Shown: positions 23,469 through 32,522, counted from the first letter of the stretch. The stretch: DNA of 64,000 bases from Streptomyces genisteinicus (GCF_014489615.1 NZ_CP060825.1:7548001-7612000); one strand, 5' to 3'. Made by a program: numbers and translations. Notes: generated by a model not told the origin, from the letters alone.

Positions 23469-25471
23469 GACGGACCACGCGGACCACACACCGCCCTGCG
23501 GCACGGCCGACGGCCGCCGTCCAGGGCGACGCACCAGGCGCCGGTGACGTGGAGTCCACCGACGCCGCCCCCGACGCGAAAGTTCACCCCGCCGCCGACG
23601 GGGCCTCCTCCGACGCCGCCGGGCAGCCCGACGCATCCGCACAGCCCGACGCCGCCGGGCAGCCCGTCGCGGGTGATCCGCCCTCCACCCGGCGTCTCAC
23701 CCGTTCGGCCACCCGGTTCCTCGCCCGCCGCCGGGGCGCCGTCGTCCGGCTCGGCGCGTGGTCGGCCGCCGAGTCGGTGCAGACGTTCCTCGGCGGCTAC
23801 TGCGTCGCCCGCTCCCTGGACGACGGATTCCTGCGGGGACAGACCGCGGCCGGGCTGCTCTGGCTCGTGTGCGCCGCTGCCGCGGTCCTCCTCGGCGGGC
23901 CCGTCATCCGGGGCGTCTTCGCCCAGCTCCCGCACCTGACCGAACCGCTGCGGGACGCTCTCGTGCGCCGGTCCGTCGCACACGCGCTGCACCGGGCCGC
24001 CACCGGAGGTCCGGCGGGGGACCCCGCCGCGGTGTCCCGGCTGACCAGTCAGACCGAGATCGCGCGCGACAGCTTCGCCGGACTGGTGCTGGCCGCCCGG
24101 TCCTTCGTCTTCGTGGCGGCGGGCGCGGTGGCCGGCCTCGTCGCCCTCGCCCCGCAGTTCCTCCTCGTCGTCCTCCCGCCGCTGGTCCTGGGGATCGTGC
24201 TCTTCACCGCCTCCCTCCTGCCCATGGCGCGAGCCCAGCACCGGTACCTCGACGCCGACGAGGCCGTCGGGCGCCGGGCCCAGGCCACCCGCGCCGCCCT
24301 GCGCGACACCGTGGCCTGCGGGGCACAGGAGCAGACCGCGGAGGCGAACCGCCGCGCCGTGGAGGAGGCGGCCGCCGCCCAGCGCGCCATGGCCCGCTGG
24401 GCGGCCGTGCGCACGCTCTGCGTGGCGACGGCGGGCCAGGCCCCGGTGCTCCTCCTGCTGGCCGCGACCCCGTGGCTGCTGCGCGAGGGCGTCGGCGCCG
24501 GTGCGGTGGTGGGGGCGTTCACCTACGTGCTCCAGGCGCTGCTGCCGGCGGTGCACACCCTGATGACCGTCCTCGGCACGGCGGGAGCCCGCCTGTTCGT
24601 GATCCTCGACCGCCTCACCCAACCCCTGCCCGGACAACCCCCCGCACCCGCGCAGCGCGCCGCCCTCCGCCCGGCCCCCGACGACCTCGGAACCCGCCCC
24701 GGTCACACCACCCCCGGCACCCCCGACGGTCCCGCCACCCGCGCCGGCCGGGCGCCGGCGCTGGAACTGCTCGGCGTCCGCGCCGCCTGGCACCCCGCCG
24801 CCCCCGCGGTCCTGGACGACCTCGACCTGACCGTGGAGGAGGGCCTGCACCTCGCGGTGGTCGGCCCCAGCGGCATCGGCAAGTCGACCCTCCTGCACGT
24901 CGCCGCCGGTCTGCTGACGCCCCGGCAGGGGGAGGTCAGGCTCCTCGGCCGCCCCGTGGCCGACCGTCACCCGCACCACCGTGCCGCCCTGCGCGTCCTC
25001 GTCCCCCAGGAGCCCTACGTCTTCACGGGCACCCTGCGCGACAACCTCCGCTATCTGCGTCCCGACGCCTCCCGCCCCGACGTCGACGCGACCGTGGCCG
25101 CCCTCGGGATCGGCCCGCTCGCCGACCGCCTCGGCGGGCTCGACCGGGAGCTCGACCCGCAGACCCTCTCCCTCGGTGAACGGCAGCTGATCGGCGTGGC
25201 GCGCGCCCATCTCTCCACGGCACGGCTGCTGCTGCTCGACGAAGCCACCTGCCACCTCGACCCCGCCGCCGAAGCCGTCGCCGAACGGGCCCTGCGCGAA
25301 CGGCCGGGCGCCCTGGTCGTCGTCGCGCACCGGCTGTCGTCGGCGCTGCGCGCGGACCGCGTCCTCGTCCTCGACGGAACCCGGGCGCACTTCGGCACAC
25401 ACACCGAGCTCCTCGCGCGGTGCGCCCTCTACCGCGATCTGGTCGGGCACTGGAACGACGCCCGCACCTGA
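23465..25471 (+). CDS. ramB: ABC transporter RamB (membrane + ATPase)
   Basis: This 668-residue second half of the SapB exporter carries an unusual ~80-residue hydrophilic N-terminal extension. That extension is rich in Ala/Asp/Pro with imperfect DAAGQPDA repeats. The membrane domain (about 95-380) and an ABC domain follow, with Walker A GPSGIGKST (about 472), a degenerate signature LSLGERQ in place of LSGGQ, and Walker B LLLLDEAT. The GTG at 23465 overlaps the ramA stop. Eight bases separate its stop from the convergent ramR stop. Export of mature or leader-bearing SapB is the expected role. Confidence 0.94.
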   Translation: MRRTTRTTHRPAARPTAAVQGDAPGAGDVESTDAAPDAKVHPAADGASSDAAGQPDASAQPDAAGQPVAGDPPSTRRLTRSATRFLARRRGAVVRLGAWSAAESVQTFLGGYCVARSLDDGFLRGQTAAGLLWLVCAAAAVLLGGPVIRGVFAQLPHLTEPLRDALVRRSVAHALHRAATGGPAGDPAAVSRLTSQTEIARDSFAGLVLAARSFVFVAAGAVAGLVALAPQFLLVVLPPLVLGIVLFTASLLPMARAQHRYLDADEAVGRRAQATRAALRDTVACGAQEQTAEANRRAVEEAAAAQRAMARWAAVRTLCVATAGQAPVLLLLAATPWLLREGVGAGAVVGAFTYVLQALLPAVHTLMTVLGTAGARLFVILDRLTQPLPGQPPAPAQRAALRPAPDDLGTRPGHTTPGTPDGPATRAGRAPALELLGVRAAWHPAAPAVLDDLDLTVEEGLHLAVVGPSGIGKSTLLHVAAGLLTPRQGEVRLLGRPVADRHPHHRAALRVLVPQEPYVFTGTLRDNLRYLRPDASRPDVDATVAALGIGPLADRLGGLDRELDPQTLSLGERQLIGVARAHLSTARLLLLDEATCHLDPAAEAVAERALRERPGALVVVAHRLSSALRADRVLVLDGTRAHFGTHTELLARCALYRDLVGHWNDART

Positions 25472-25479
25472 TCAGCGGC

Positions 25480-26064
25480 TCACGTCCACCCCGCTCCCCG
25501 GGCGATCCGGACCGCGTCGATCCTGTTCCGCGCACCGACCTTGCGTATGACGCTCGCCATGTAGTTGCGCACCGTGCCGGGGGAGAGGTGCAGCGCCGCG
25601 GCTATCTGGGCGACCGGTTCCCCCTCGGCGGCCAGCGAGAGGACACTGAGCTCGCGCCGGGTCAGCGGCATCTCCGCCGCCTGCAGGAACCCCAGCGCGA
25701 GCGTGTCGTCGATGAACTGCCCGCCCCCGGCCACACACCGGACGGCCTCCAGCAGCCGCCGCTTCGAACCGTTCTTGTCCACGAACCCGGTCGCACCGGC
25801 GGCATGCGCCCGCCGCAGCACACCGGGCCGCTGGGCGGGCACGAGCGCCAGCAGCGCCGAACCGCCCGCCACCGTCCGCGACACCGCGCAGGACGCCAGG
25901 CACTCGGCGTCCGCGACGTACACGTCGGGCCCCGCCCCGGCGGGAGCCGCCTCGCGCGGCCAGTGCGGCAGCGACGCCACGACCCGCACCCCGCCCGACT
26001 CCAGTAACTCCGCCAACGCGGCCCGCAGCAGGCGCGCCTCGTAGACCACCGTCACTCCGATCAT
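25480..26064 (-). CDS. ramR: LuxR-type regulator RamR with TTA codon
   Basis: This 194-residue atypical response regulator has a receiver-like domain (1-125) and a LuxR/NarL helix-turn-helix (about 132-190, LTRRELSVLSLAAEGEPVAQ...LSPGTVRNYMASVIRK, abbreviated). The start is VTVVYEARLL, where typical receivers have paired acidic residues, so the phosphorylation pocket is incomplete, although Asp52 (VYVADAEC) and a Lys in FVDKNG remain. It activates ramCSAB in S. coelicolor. Codon 20 is TTA (26005-26007), a rare leucine codon read by the bldA tRNA, which implies developmental translational control. The gene is convergent with ramB. GGGTGGGG directly precedes the ATG. Confidence 0.93.
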   Translation of the reverse strand: MIGVTVVYEARLLRAALAELLESGGVRVVASLPHWPREAAPAGAGPDVYVADAECLASCAVSRTVAGGSALLALVPAQRPGVLRRAHAAGATGFVDKNGSKRRLLEAVRCVAGGGQFIDDTLALGFLQAAEMPLTRRELSVLSLAAEGEPVAQIAAALHLSPGTVRNYMASVIRKVGARNRIDAVRIARGAGWT

Positions 26065-26473
26065 CCCCACCCCTTCGATGCGCCGCACGGCGTCCCCCGC
26101 CAGTGCGGCCCCTTCCATCCTGTGCCCCTGCGCCCCGGGGACGAACGCGCTGAGAGGCGCACAAGGGGCGCATTCGCAAGCGCACCGACCGGAATCGTTC
26201 GCCGGCACGGAAACGATCGCAGGCAGACGGCGTGCACCCGGTCCGCGGCGTTCGCCGAATGGCCGGATCACTGCACAGGGCGGGGCGTGCGCCGTCGGCG
26301 CGCGGGCGCGGGGTCCCCGGGACGGCGCACGCCCCGTCCCGTCCCGCCCCGGCGCCGGAAAACCAGCTGCGTCCACGGACCCGGTCCCCGCACACTGGGC
26401 GGGCCCGCTGCCGCCCGCTCACGGCGCCGACCGGGTCCCTCCCCGACCCCCTCCCGCAAAGGAACCGCCCCGC
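26065..26473. other. divergent intergenic region, ramR/moxR
   Basis: This is the 409-base shared upstream region of ramR (minus) and the MoxR gene (plus). It contains ATCGTT/AACGAT inverted half-sites around 26200-26218 and a 16-bp inverted repeat (26281-26336, listed separately). An AAGGA about 10 bases before 26474 supports the MoxR start. Promoters could not be placed with confidence. Confidence 0.5.
26281..26336. repeat. perfect 16-bp inverted repeat, 24-base loop
   Basis: CGGGGCGTGCGCCGTC (26281-26296) is perfectly inverted at 26321-26336 (GACGGCGCACGCCCCG). The intervening 24 bases contain a smaller GGGGTCCCC palindrome. It lies about 140 bases upstream of the MoxR gene in the divergent ramR/moxR region. 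It could act as an RNA hairpin in the MoxR leader or as an insulator between the two units. Confidence 0.8.
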
Positions 26474-27535
26474 GTGCAGGCTGCCGTCACCGTCTCTCCC
26501 GCCCAGGTACCCGACCTGCTGCTGGGGCTCGCCACCGTGCGGCCCGTCTTCCTGTGGGGAGCGCCGGGGATCGGCAAGTCGTCGCTGGTGCGGGACTTCG
26601 CGCAGTCGCTCGGCCTGGAGTGCGTCAGCCTCCTCGGCACCCAGCTCGCGCCGGAGGACCTGATCGGCGTCCCCCAGATCCGCGACGGGCGGTCCGTCTT
26701 CTGCCCGCCCGAGGCCATCGCCCGCGACGAGCCGTACTGCCTCTTCCTCGACGAGCTCAACGCCGCCTCGCCCGACGTCCAGAAGGCGTTCTACTCGCTC
26801 ATCCTGGACCGCCGCATCGGCTCCTACGAGCTGCCCGCGGGCTCCATCGTCGTCGGCGCCGGCAACCGCGCCACCGACAACGCCCTCGCGCGGCCCATCG
26901 CCTCCGCGCTCGTCAACCGCCTCACCCACGTCCATCTGCGCGCCTCGGCGGCGGACTGGCTGGTGTGGGCGGGGGAGAACGGCATCCACCCCTGGGTGAC
27001 GGACTACCTCACCGACCGGCCCGACCACCTCTGGTCGCAGCCGCCCAAGACCGAGGAGCCGTTCTCCACCCCCCGCTCCTGGCACATGCTCTCCGACGCC
27101 CTGCACTCATTCGGCCGCGACATCGACGAGGACACGCTGCGGGTCGTCGTGCACGGCACCCTCACCCCGTCCCACGCCGTGTCCTTCTGCGGCTACGCCA
27201 AGATCGTCCGCCACACCTTCGGCATCGAGGCGATCCTCAAGGGCGACGCCTCCTGGCCCAACCGCCTGGAGGACCGCGACCTGCTCTACTACCTGGCCGA
27301 CGCGTTCCGCGGCCGGCTCGTCCGGGAACTCCCCCGGCAGAAGGAGCACGTCTCGCCGTCGATGCGCCAGACCGCCTACCGGGCCAAGGCGCTCCTCGTG
27401 CAGCTCGCCGAGATATCGGTCGAGGTCGCCCAGACCGTCATCGCCGACGACGCCGACGGACTGCCCGTCCTGCCCGCCTGGTTCCTCGTGGAGGCCGCCC
27501 GCGACATGCCGCGGCTGGTGGAGGCCCGCCGGTGA
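26474..27535 (+). CDS. MoxR-type AAA+ ATPase
   Basis: This 353-residue AAA+ ATPase has Walker A GAPGIGKSS (about residues 29-37), Walker B CLFLDELN (about 90-97) and a sensor-1 region (IVVGAGNRATDN). Arg-rich lid sequences follow. MoxR ATPases act as chaperones that remodel or activate partners, usually vWA-domain proteins. Consistent with this, the stop overlaps the start of a vWA protein gene (GTGA). The GTG at 26474 has AAGGA about 10 bases upstream; the open frame upstream is not protein-like. It is divergent from ramR, but a functional link with SapB is not shown. Confidence 0.93.
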   Translation: MQAAVTVSPAQVPDLLLGLATVRPVFLWGAPGIGKSSLVRDFAQSLGLECVSLLGTQLAPEDLIGVPQIRDGRSVFCPPEAIARDEPYCLFLDELNAASPDVQKAFYSLILDRRIGSYELPAGSIVVGAGNRATDNALARPIASALVNRLTHVHLRASAADWLVWAGENGIHPWVTDYLTDRPDHLWSQPPKTEEPFSTPRSWHMLSDALHSFGRDIDEDTLRVVVHGTLTPSHAVSFCGYAKIVRHTFGIEAILKGDASWPNRLEDRDLLYYLADAFRGRLVRELPRQKEHVSPSMRQTAYRAKALLVQLAEISVEVAQTVIADDADGLPVLPAWFLVEAARDMPRLVEARR

Positions 27536-29349
27536 GCGGAGCACGCCGTTCCGGCGGCAGGAAGGGCGGCGCCCCCGACCCGGCGGCCGAGGCGTTCGCC
27601 GCCGGAGTCGCGCTGGTGAAGCGCAATCCCGCGCTGGCCGCCGTCGAGGCGGAGATCTGCCGTCAGAAGGAGTGCGGCCGCACCCCGGCGGGCGGCCTGG
27701 CCGCCGTGGACTCGGACGGCACCGTGCACGTCCACCCCACCCGCCGCGCCGAGCCCGAGACCTGGGCCTGGAGCATCGCGCACTGCCTGCTCCACCTCGG
27801 CTTCGGCCATGTGCCCGCCGCCCGGGACAGGGGGCGCGAGCAGCCCGACGAGTACACCCGCGCCGCACGCTGCACGGTCGTCAACCGCTTCCTGCTGACC
27901 TTCCCCGTCGGCCGTGCCCCCGACCATCTGCCCGCGGCGTACCCCGGCGGCGACGAGGACGAACTCGCGGCCCGCTGGCGTCGCGACGGCATTCCGCCCG
28001 GATGCCGGGACTGCGGAGCCGCGGACGGGCACCCGGACCAGCTCCTCGTCCCCTGGCCCGTGTGGAAGGACGGCGTGCCGCCGGACTGGGAGACCGCGTT
28101 CGCCCACGCGCTCACCCGGAGCGTCTCCGCCTCCATGGACGTCGCGGGCGGCCGCCGCGACCGCACCACGGGAGAACGGCTGCCCCAGCGCCCCTGGGAC
28201 GCGGCGCTCAACTGGTTCGTGTCGTCGTACCCGCTGCTCGGCGGCCTCGCCGCCGGGCTCACCGTCGTCGCCGACGCCGAACTCGCCCGCGCCCAGGACA
28301 TCTCGATCGCCGCGGTCAGCTCCACCGCGGGCGAGATCTACATCAATCCGCTGCGCGCGTTCACCGACGAGGAGTGGCGTTTCGTGCTGGCCCACGAGAT
28401 GCTGCACGCCGCCCTGCGCCACGGCGAACGGCGCGGCCCGCGCGACGCGCTGCTGTTCAACGTCGCCGCCGACTTCGTCGTCAACGGCTGGCTCGTCGAG
28501 ATGCGCGTGGGGCACATGCCCGAGGGCCTCCTCCACGACCCGCAGCTGGCGGGCCTCTCGGTGGAGGAGGTGTACGACCGCATCGTCACCGGCATGCGCC
28601 GCCGCCGCTTCACCACCCTGCGCGGCAGGGACGCCGGGGACATCATCGGCGAGCCCTTCCCGCACGCCGCCTCCCGCCCGTACACGGACCTCGACGACTT
28701 CTACCGCCGAGGGCTCGCTCAGGGATTCGAACTCCACGGCGCGGGGGGCCGCGGACTGCTGCCCGCCGGGCTCGTGGAGGAGATCCGCGCCCTCGCGCAT
28801 CCCCCGGTGCCGTGGGACGCGCGACTCGCCCGCTGGTTCGACGAGTACGTGCCCCGCCCGGAGCCGCTGCGCTCCTACGCCCGGCCGTCGCGCCGCCAGG
28901 CGTCCACCCCGGGCATCCCGCGCGCAGCACGGTACTTCCCCCAGGAGGCGACCCCGCGCTGCACCTTCGGCGTCGTGCTCGACACCTCCGGATCCATGAA
29001 CACACGGCTCCTCGGCAAAGCCCTCGGAGCCATCGCCTCCTACGCCGAGGCGCGCGACGTGCCCGCCGCCAGGGTCGTGTTCTGCGACGCCTCGGCCCAC
29101 GACGCCGGGTACCTGCCCCCGGCCGAGATCGCGGGCAGGGTCCGCGTCCGCGGTCGCGGCGGGACCGTCCTCCAGCCGGGGATCGACCTCCTGGCGCGTG
29201 CCGCCGACTTCCCGCCCGCAGCCCCCGTCCTGATCATCACCGACGGCTGGTGCGACGTGCTGCGGGTGCGACCGGAGCACGCCTACCTGCTTCCGGCGGG
29301 ATCGTCGCTTCCGTTCACTGCGCGGGGACCGGTGTTCCGTCTCACCTGA
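27532..29349 (+). CDS. metallopeptidase-like/vWA protein (DUF2201 type)
   Basis: This 605-residue protein has an N-terminal to central putative metallopeptidase domain with HEMLHAALRH (about residues 288-297), fitting HExxH with a third His. A C-terminal VWA-like domain (about 475-600) has a MIDAS site DTSGSM (Asp about 484) and LIITDGW. The family is coded next to MoxR ATPases. The likely picture is a metal-binding vWA protein remodelled by the ATPase. Whether it cleaves peptides is unknown. The GTG start overlaps the MoxR stop. A CRDCG pair and DHTH-like residues in the middle could bind further metal. It is convergent with the GPP34 gene. Confidence 0.9.
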   Translation: MSGARRSGGRKGGAPDPAAEAFAAGVALVKRNPALAAVEAEICRQKECGRTPAGGLAAVDSDGTVHVHPTRRAEPETWAWSIAHCLLHLGFGHVPAARDRGREQPDEYTRAARCTVVNRFLLTFPVGRAPDHLPAAYPGGDEDELAARWRRDGIPPGCRDCGAADGHPDQLLVPWPVWKDGVPPDWETAFAHALTRSVSASMDVAGGRRDRTTGERLPQRPWDAALNWFVSSYPLLGGLAAGLTVVADAELARAQDISIAAVSSTAGEIYINPLRAFTDEEWRFVLAHEMLHAALRHGERRGPRDALLFNVAADFVVNGWLVEMRVGHMPEGLLHDPQLAGLSVEEVYDRIVTGMRRRRFTTLRGRDAGDIIGEPFPHAASRPYTDLDDFYRRGLAQGFELHGAGGRGLLPAGLVEEIRALAHPPVPWDARLARWFDEYVPRPEPLRSYARPSRRQASTPGIPRAARYFPQEATPRCTFGVVLDTSGSMNTRLLGKALGAIASYAEARDVPAARVVFCDASAHDAGYLPPAEIAGRVRVRGRGGTVLQPGIDLLARAADFPPAAPVLIITDGWCDVLRVRPEHAYLLPAGSSLPFTARGPVFRLT

Positions 29350-29428
29350 GCGCCGTCAGGGCGGCCCGCCGCGACCGCGACCGCCCCGGCCGGCTACGCG
29401 GCGGGGGAGCGGGGCAGAGCGCGCCGGC

Positions 29429-30031
29429 TCACGGGCCGCGCCAGACGTTGGCGAACGCGGCGTTCTCGATGGTCCGCCGCTGACGCACCGCCTCCAGCTC
29501 CATCACCGCGTCGTGGACGGCGGCGACCACGGTCGTCGCGACGTCGTCCCCGGGCTCCGCCTCGCCCGCGACGTCCCCGCCGGCGATACCCACGGCGGCG
29601 GCGAGCGCGAGCAGCACGGGGTCCGCCTCCGCCCAGCGGCCCGCGGCACGGCGGCGGGCCGGCGTGTCGGCCGGCTCCACGCGCCGCGCGCCGAACAGCG
29701 ACCGGCCGCGCCGCGCACCGGTCAGTTCGCCGTCCGCCTCCAGCGCGGCCTGGTAGGCGGCCGCCAGGTCGCGGCCCCGGCGCCAGAGCCAGTCCTCGAC
29801 CCGCTCGTACGGCTCGCGCCGGGTGAGCTGTGCCGCCGCGTCCCCGAGAAGACGGTCGTCCGGTGCCGCGCCGCCCGGGACGACGCGGTCGCCGTCCAGG
29901 GTGACGGCCCCCGCGCCCGCGAGATCGATCAGCTCGGCTCCCGCGAGCGCGAGCGACAGGTCGCCCTGCCCCACCTCGTGGTCCTGCCTGGTGTCCATGG
30001 CGATGATGAACAGGTCCTTCGCCGTGGTCAT
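29429..30031 (-). CDS. GPP34 (GOLPH3-like) phosphoprotein
   Basis: This 200-residue protein resembles the GPP34 family. Features are TTAKDLFIIAMD at the start, LSLALAGAELIDLAGAGAVTLDGD in the N-terminal third, and VMELEAVRQRRTIENAAFAN near the end (a region where related proteins read AMxxAI). The family is related to Golgi GOLPH3, which binds phosphoinositides; bacterial members are of unknown function and common in Streptomyces. GGGAG precedes the ATG. It is divergent from a GH13 gene, with about 410 bases between starts. Confidence 0.85.
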   Translation of the reverse strand: MTTAKDLFIIAMDTRQDHEVGQGDLSLALAGAELIDLAGAGAVTLDGDRVVPGGAAPDDRLLGDAAAQLTRREPYERVEDWLWRRGRDLAAAYQAALEADGELTGARRGRSLFGARRVEPADTPARRRAAGRWAEADPVLLALAAAVGIAGGDVAGEAEPGDDVATTVVAAVHDAVMELEAVRQRRTIENAAFANVWRGP

Positions 30032-30442
30032 GGACGGCTCCCCTCGCTGACGGCGGCGGCCCCGCCGCTCCGCCGGAGCGGCGGACGGCCGCCGGGGCCG
30101 GGCTCACTCCCGGTCGGGCGGACGTACACCTCACCGGGTCCAACGTGCCCGGGGCGGCCCGGATTCCCGGTACCGCCCTCCTGCGGGCAGCTTCCGCCGC
30201 GGCCCCCGGCCCGGGCCGGGCAGCAGGACCGCGGCACCCCCGATGCGGCGAAACGCCGCGCGGCGGGGCGCCGGAGCCGGATCATGGGCGCGGGGAACGG
30301 TGGAACCCGCCGGCCGCGGGGCCCGCGCAGGGGGAGCGGCAGCCGACCGGCGTCGCCGAGCCCGCCCCCGGCGGCACGAGGCCGGAACCGGCCGGCCCCG
30401 ACGGGAGACCGGCACCATGACGACAGACGAGGAGGCCGCGCG
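30032..30442. other. divergent intergenic region with palindrome
   Basis: This region separates GPP34 (minus) and the GH13 gene (plus). A 23-bp palindrome at 30062-30084 pairs CCGCCGCTCCG with CGGAGCGGCGG around one base. A short frame beginning at the ATG at 30417 (MTTDEEAARCP) ends across the GH13 start codon region and could be a leader peptide, but it may be chance. Confidence 0.45.
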
Positions 30443-32182
30443 ATGCCCGTGAACGGACCCGCCCCCGCCGACGACTGGTGGCGCACCGCGGTCGTCTACC
30501 AGATCTACCCGCGCAGCTTCGCCGACTCCGACGCGGACGGGATCGGGGATCTCAGGGGCATCACCGCACGCCTCGACCACCTCGCCGAACTCGGCGCCGA
30601 CGTGCTCTGGCTCTCCCCGGTCCAGCCGTCGCCGCAGGCCGACAACGGCTACGACATCAGCGACTACCAGGACATCGACCCGGTCTTCGGCACCCTCGCC
30701 GACTTCGACCGCCTCCTGGCCGCCGTCCACCGGCGCGGCATGAGGCTCGTCATGGACCTCGTCGTCAACCACACCTCCGACGAGCACCCCTGGTTCACCG
30801 CCTCGCGCGACGGCGGCGCCACCGGCCCGCTGCGCGACTGGTACATCTGGCGGCCGGCCCGCGACGGAACGCGGCCGGGCACCCCCGGCGCGGAACCCAA
30901 CAACTGGGGCTCCTTCTTCTCCGGCCCCGCCTGGACGTACGACGAGCCGAGCGGCGAGTACTACCTGCACCTGTTCTCCCGCAAGCAGCCCGACCTCAAC
31001 TGGGAGAACCCGGCCGTCCGCCGGGCCGTCCACGCCATGATGCGCTGGTGGCTGGAGCGCGGTGTCGACGGCTTCCGCATGGATGTCGTCAACCTCCTCT
31101 CCAAGGCCCCCGGCCTGCCCGACGGCGTCGTCCGCGAAGGAAGCCGCCACGGGGACGGCGGTCCCCACTACATCTGCGGCCCCCGCATCCACGAGTACCT
31201 CGCCGAGATGCACCGCGAGGTGTTCGCGGACCGTCCCGGCGGGCTGATGACCGTCGGCGAGATGCCCGGCGTCACCGTCGAGGAGGCCCGGCTCTTCACC
31301 GACCCCGCCCGCCGCGAGGTCGACATGGTGTTCCAGTTCGAGCACGTCGGCCTCGACCAGGGACCGGGCGGCAAGTTCGACGTCCGCCCGCTGCGGCTGA
31401 CCGACCTCAAGACGAGCCTCGGACGCTGGCAGAGCGGCCTCGCCGGCACCGGCTGGAACAGCCTCTACTGGAACAACCACGACCAGCCCCGCGCCGTGTC
31501 CCGCTTCGGCGACGACAGCCCCGCGCACCGCGAGCGCTCCGCCAAGCTCCTGGCCACCGTGCTCCACCTCCACCGCGGCACGCCCTACGTCTACCAGGGC
31601 GAGGAACTCGGCATGGCCAACGCCCCCTTCACCGCGATCGGCGACTTCCGCGACATCGAGTCCCTGAACCACCACGCCGAGCAGCTCGCCCTCGGCGCCG
31701 ACGAGGAGCGAGTCCTGGCCGGGCTGCGCGACCGGGGCCGGGACAACGCCCGCACCCCCATGCAGTGGGACGCCACCGAGCACGCCGGGTTCACCACCGG
31801 CACGCCGTGGATCGCGGTCAACCCCGACCACCGCACCGTCAACGCCGGGGCCCAGCGCGCCGACCCCGGCTCCGTCTTCCACCACTACCGCCGGCTCATC
31901 GCCCTGCGCCACACGGAACCGGCGGTCACCCACGGCGACTTCCGCATGCTCCACCCCGCCCACGAGCAGCTCTACGCCTTCACCCGCCACCACGCGGCAT
32001 CCGGCACCGAACTGCTCGTGCTCGCCAACTTCGGCGCGAGCGACCTCACCGTCGACCTGCCCGAGGGCTGGGAGGACAGCGAGACCCTTCTCGCCAACGT
32101 GCCCGCCTCCCCGGCCCTCGGCCCCCGCCGCACCCTGCGCGCGTGGGAAGCCCGCGTCCACCGCCGTCACCACCCGGCCTGA
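30443..32182 (+). CDS. GH13 alpha-glucosidase / oligo-glucosidase
   Basis: This 579-residue glycoside hydrolase of family 13 starts WWRTAVVYQIYPRSFADSD. Catalytic residues are visible: nucleophile D214 in GFRMDVVN, acid/base E273 in LMTVGEMPG, and the transition-state Asp D347 in WNNHDQPR. DLVVNHTSDEHPWF and GTPYVYQGEELGM are typical of GH13 alpha-1,4/1,6-glucosidases (maltase or isomaltase type). The length fits, with a C-terminal beta domain. No signal peptide is present, so it should act on imported oligosaccharides. GGAGG lies 7 bases upstream of the ATG. No transporter or LacI gene is adjacent, so the regulator is not visible here. Confidence 0.94.
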   Translation: MPVNGPAPADDWWRTAVVYQIYPRSFADSDADGIGDLRGITARLDHLAELGADVLWLSPVQPSPQADNGYDISDYQDIDPVFGTLADFDRLLAAVHRRGMRLVMDLVVNHTSDEHPWFTASRDGGATGPLRDWYIWRPARDGTRPGTPGAEPNNWGSFFSGPAWTYDEPSGEYYLHLFSRKQPDLNWENPAVRRAVHAMMRWWLERGVDGFRMDVVNLLSKAPGLPDGVVREGSRHGDGGPHYICGPRIHEYLAEMHREVFADRPGGLMTVGEMPGVTVEEARLFTDPARREVDMVFQFEHVGLDQGPGGKFDVRPLRLTDLKTSLGRWQSGLAGTGWNSLYWNNHDQPRAVSRFGDDSPAHRERSAKLLATVLHLHRGTPYVYQGEELGMANAPFTAIGDFRDIESLNHHAEQLALGADEERVLAGLRDRGRDNARTPMQWDATEHAGFTTGTPWIAVNPDHRTVNAGAQRADPGSVFHHYRRLIALRHTEPAVTHGDFRMLHPAHEQLYAFTRHHAASGTELLVLANFGASDLTVDLPEGWEDSETLLANVPASPALGPRRTLRAWEARVHRRHHPA

Positions 32183-32522
32183 CGGCGCCCCGCCCGGCGG
32201 CCCCGGCGCCCCGGGGTCCGGCCGGCCCCCGGGCCCGTATCCCGCCCCACCGTGCCCACCGCCCCCCGGGCCCCGGCCCCGGTCACGCCCGACCGCGTCC
32301 GGCGGTCCCGTGTCCCGCCCCATCGCGTCCCGGCCGGAGTCCGGCGAAGCCGTGTCCGCCCCCGCGCCCATCGTGCCGCCCGGGGCCCGCGGGGACGCGT
32401 CCGCCGTGTCCCTCCGTGTCCGCCGTCCTCCCGCCGCCCCCGGCCCGGAACCGCCGCCCTCGGCCCGGCCCTCCGTGTCCCGCCCGGGCCCGCCGTCCCC
32501 GGCCCGGAACCGCCCGACCCGT
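32183..32522. other. intergenic, GC-rich degenerate repeats
   Basis: This 340-base stretch after the GH13 gene is rich in imperfect repeats of the types ccgtgtcc and ccccggcccggaaccgcc (two copies, roughly 32440-32455 and 32498-32512). It holds no convincing reading frame. It probably separates the convergent GH13 and polyprenyl synthase genes. Confidence 0.45.

Noticed and set aside
32183..32522. Repeats after the GH13 gene as a CRISPR array
   Set aside because: The repeats are short, degenerate and without regular spacers; they reflect GC-rich low complexity.
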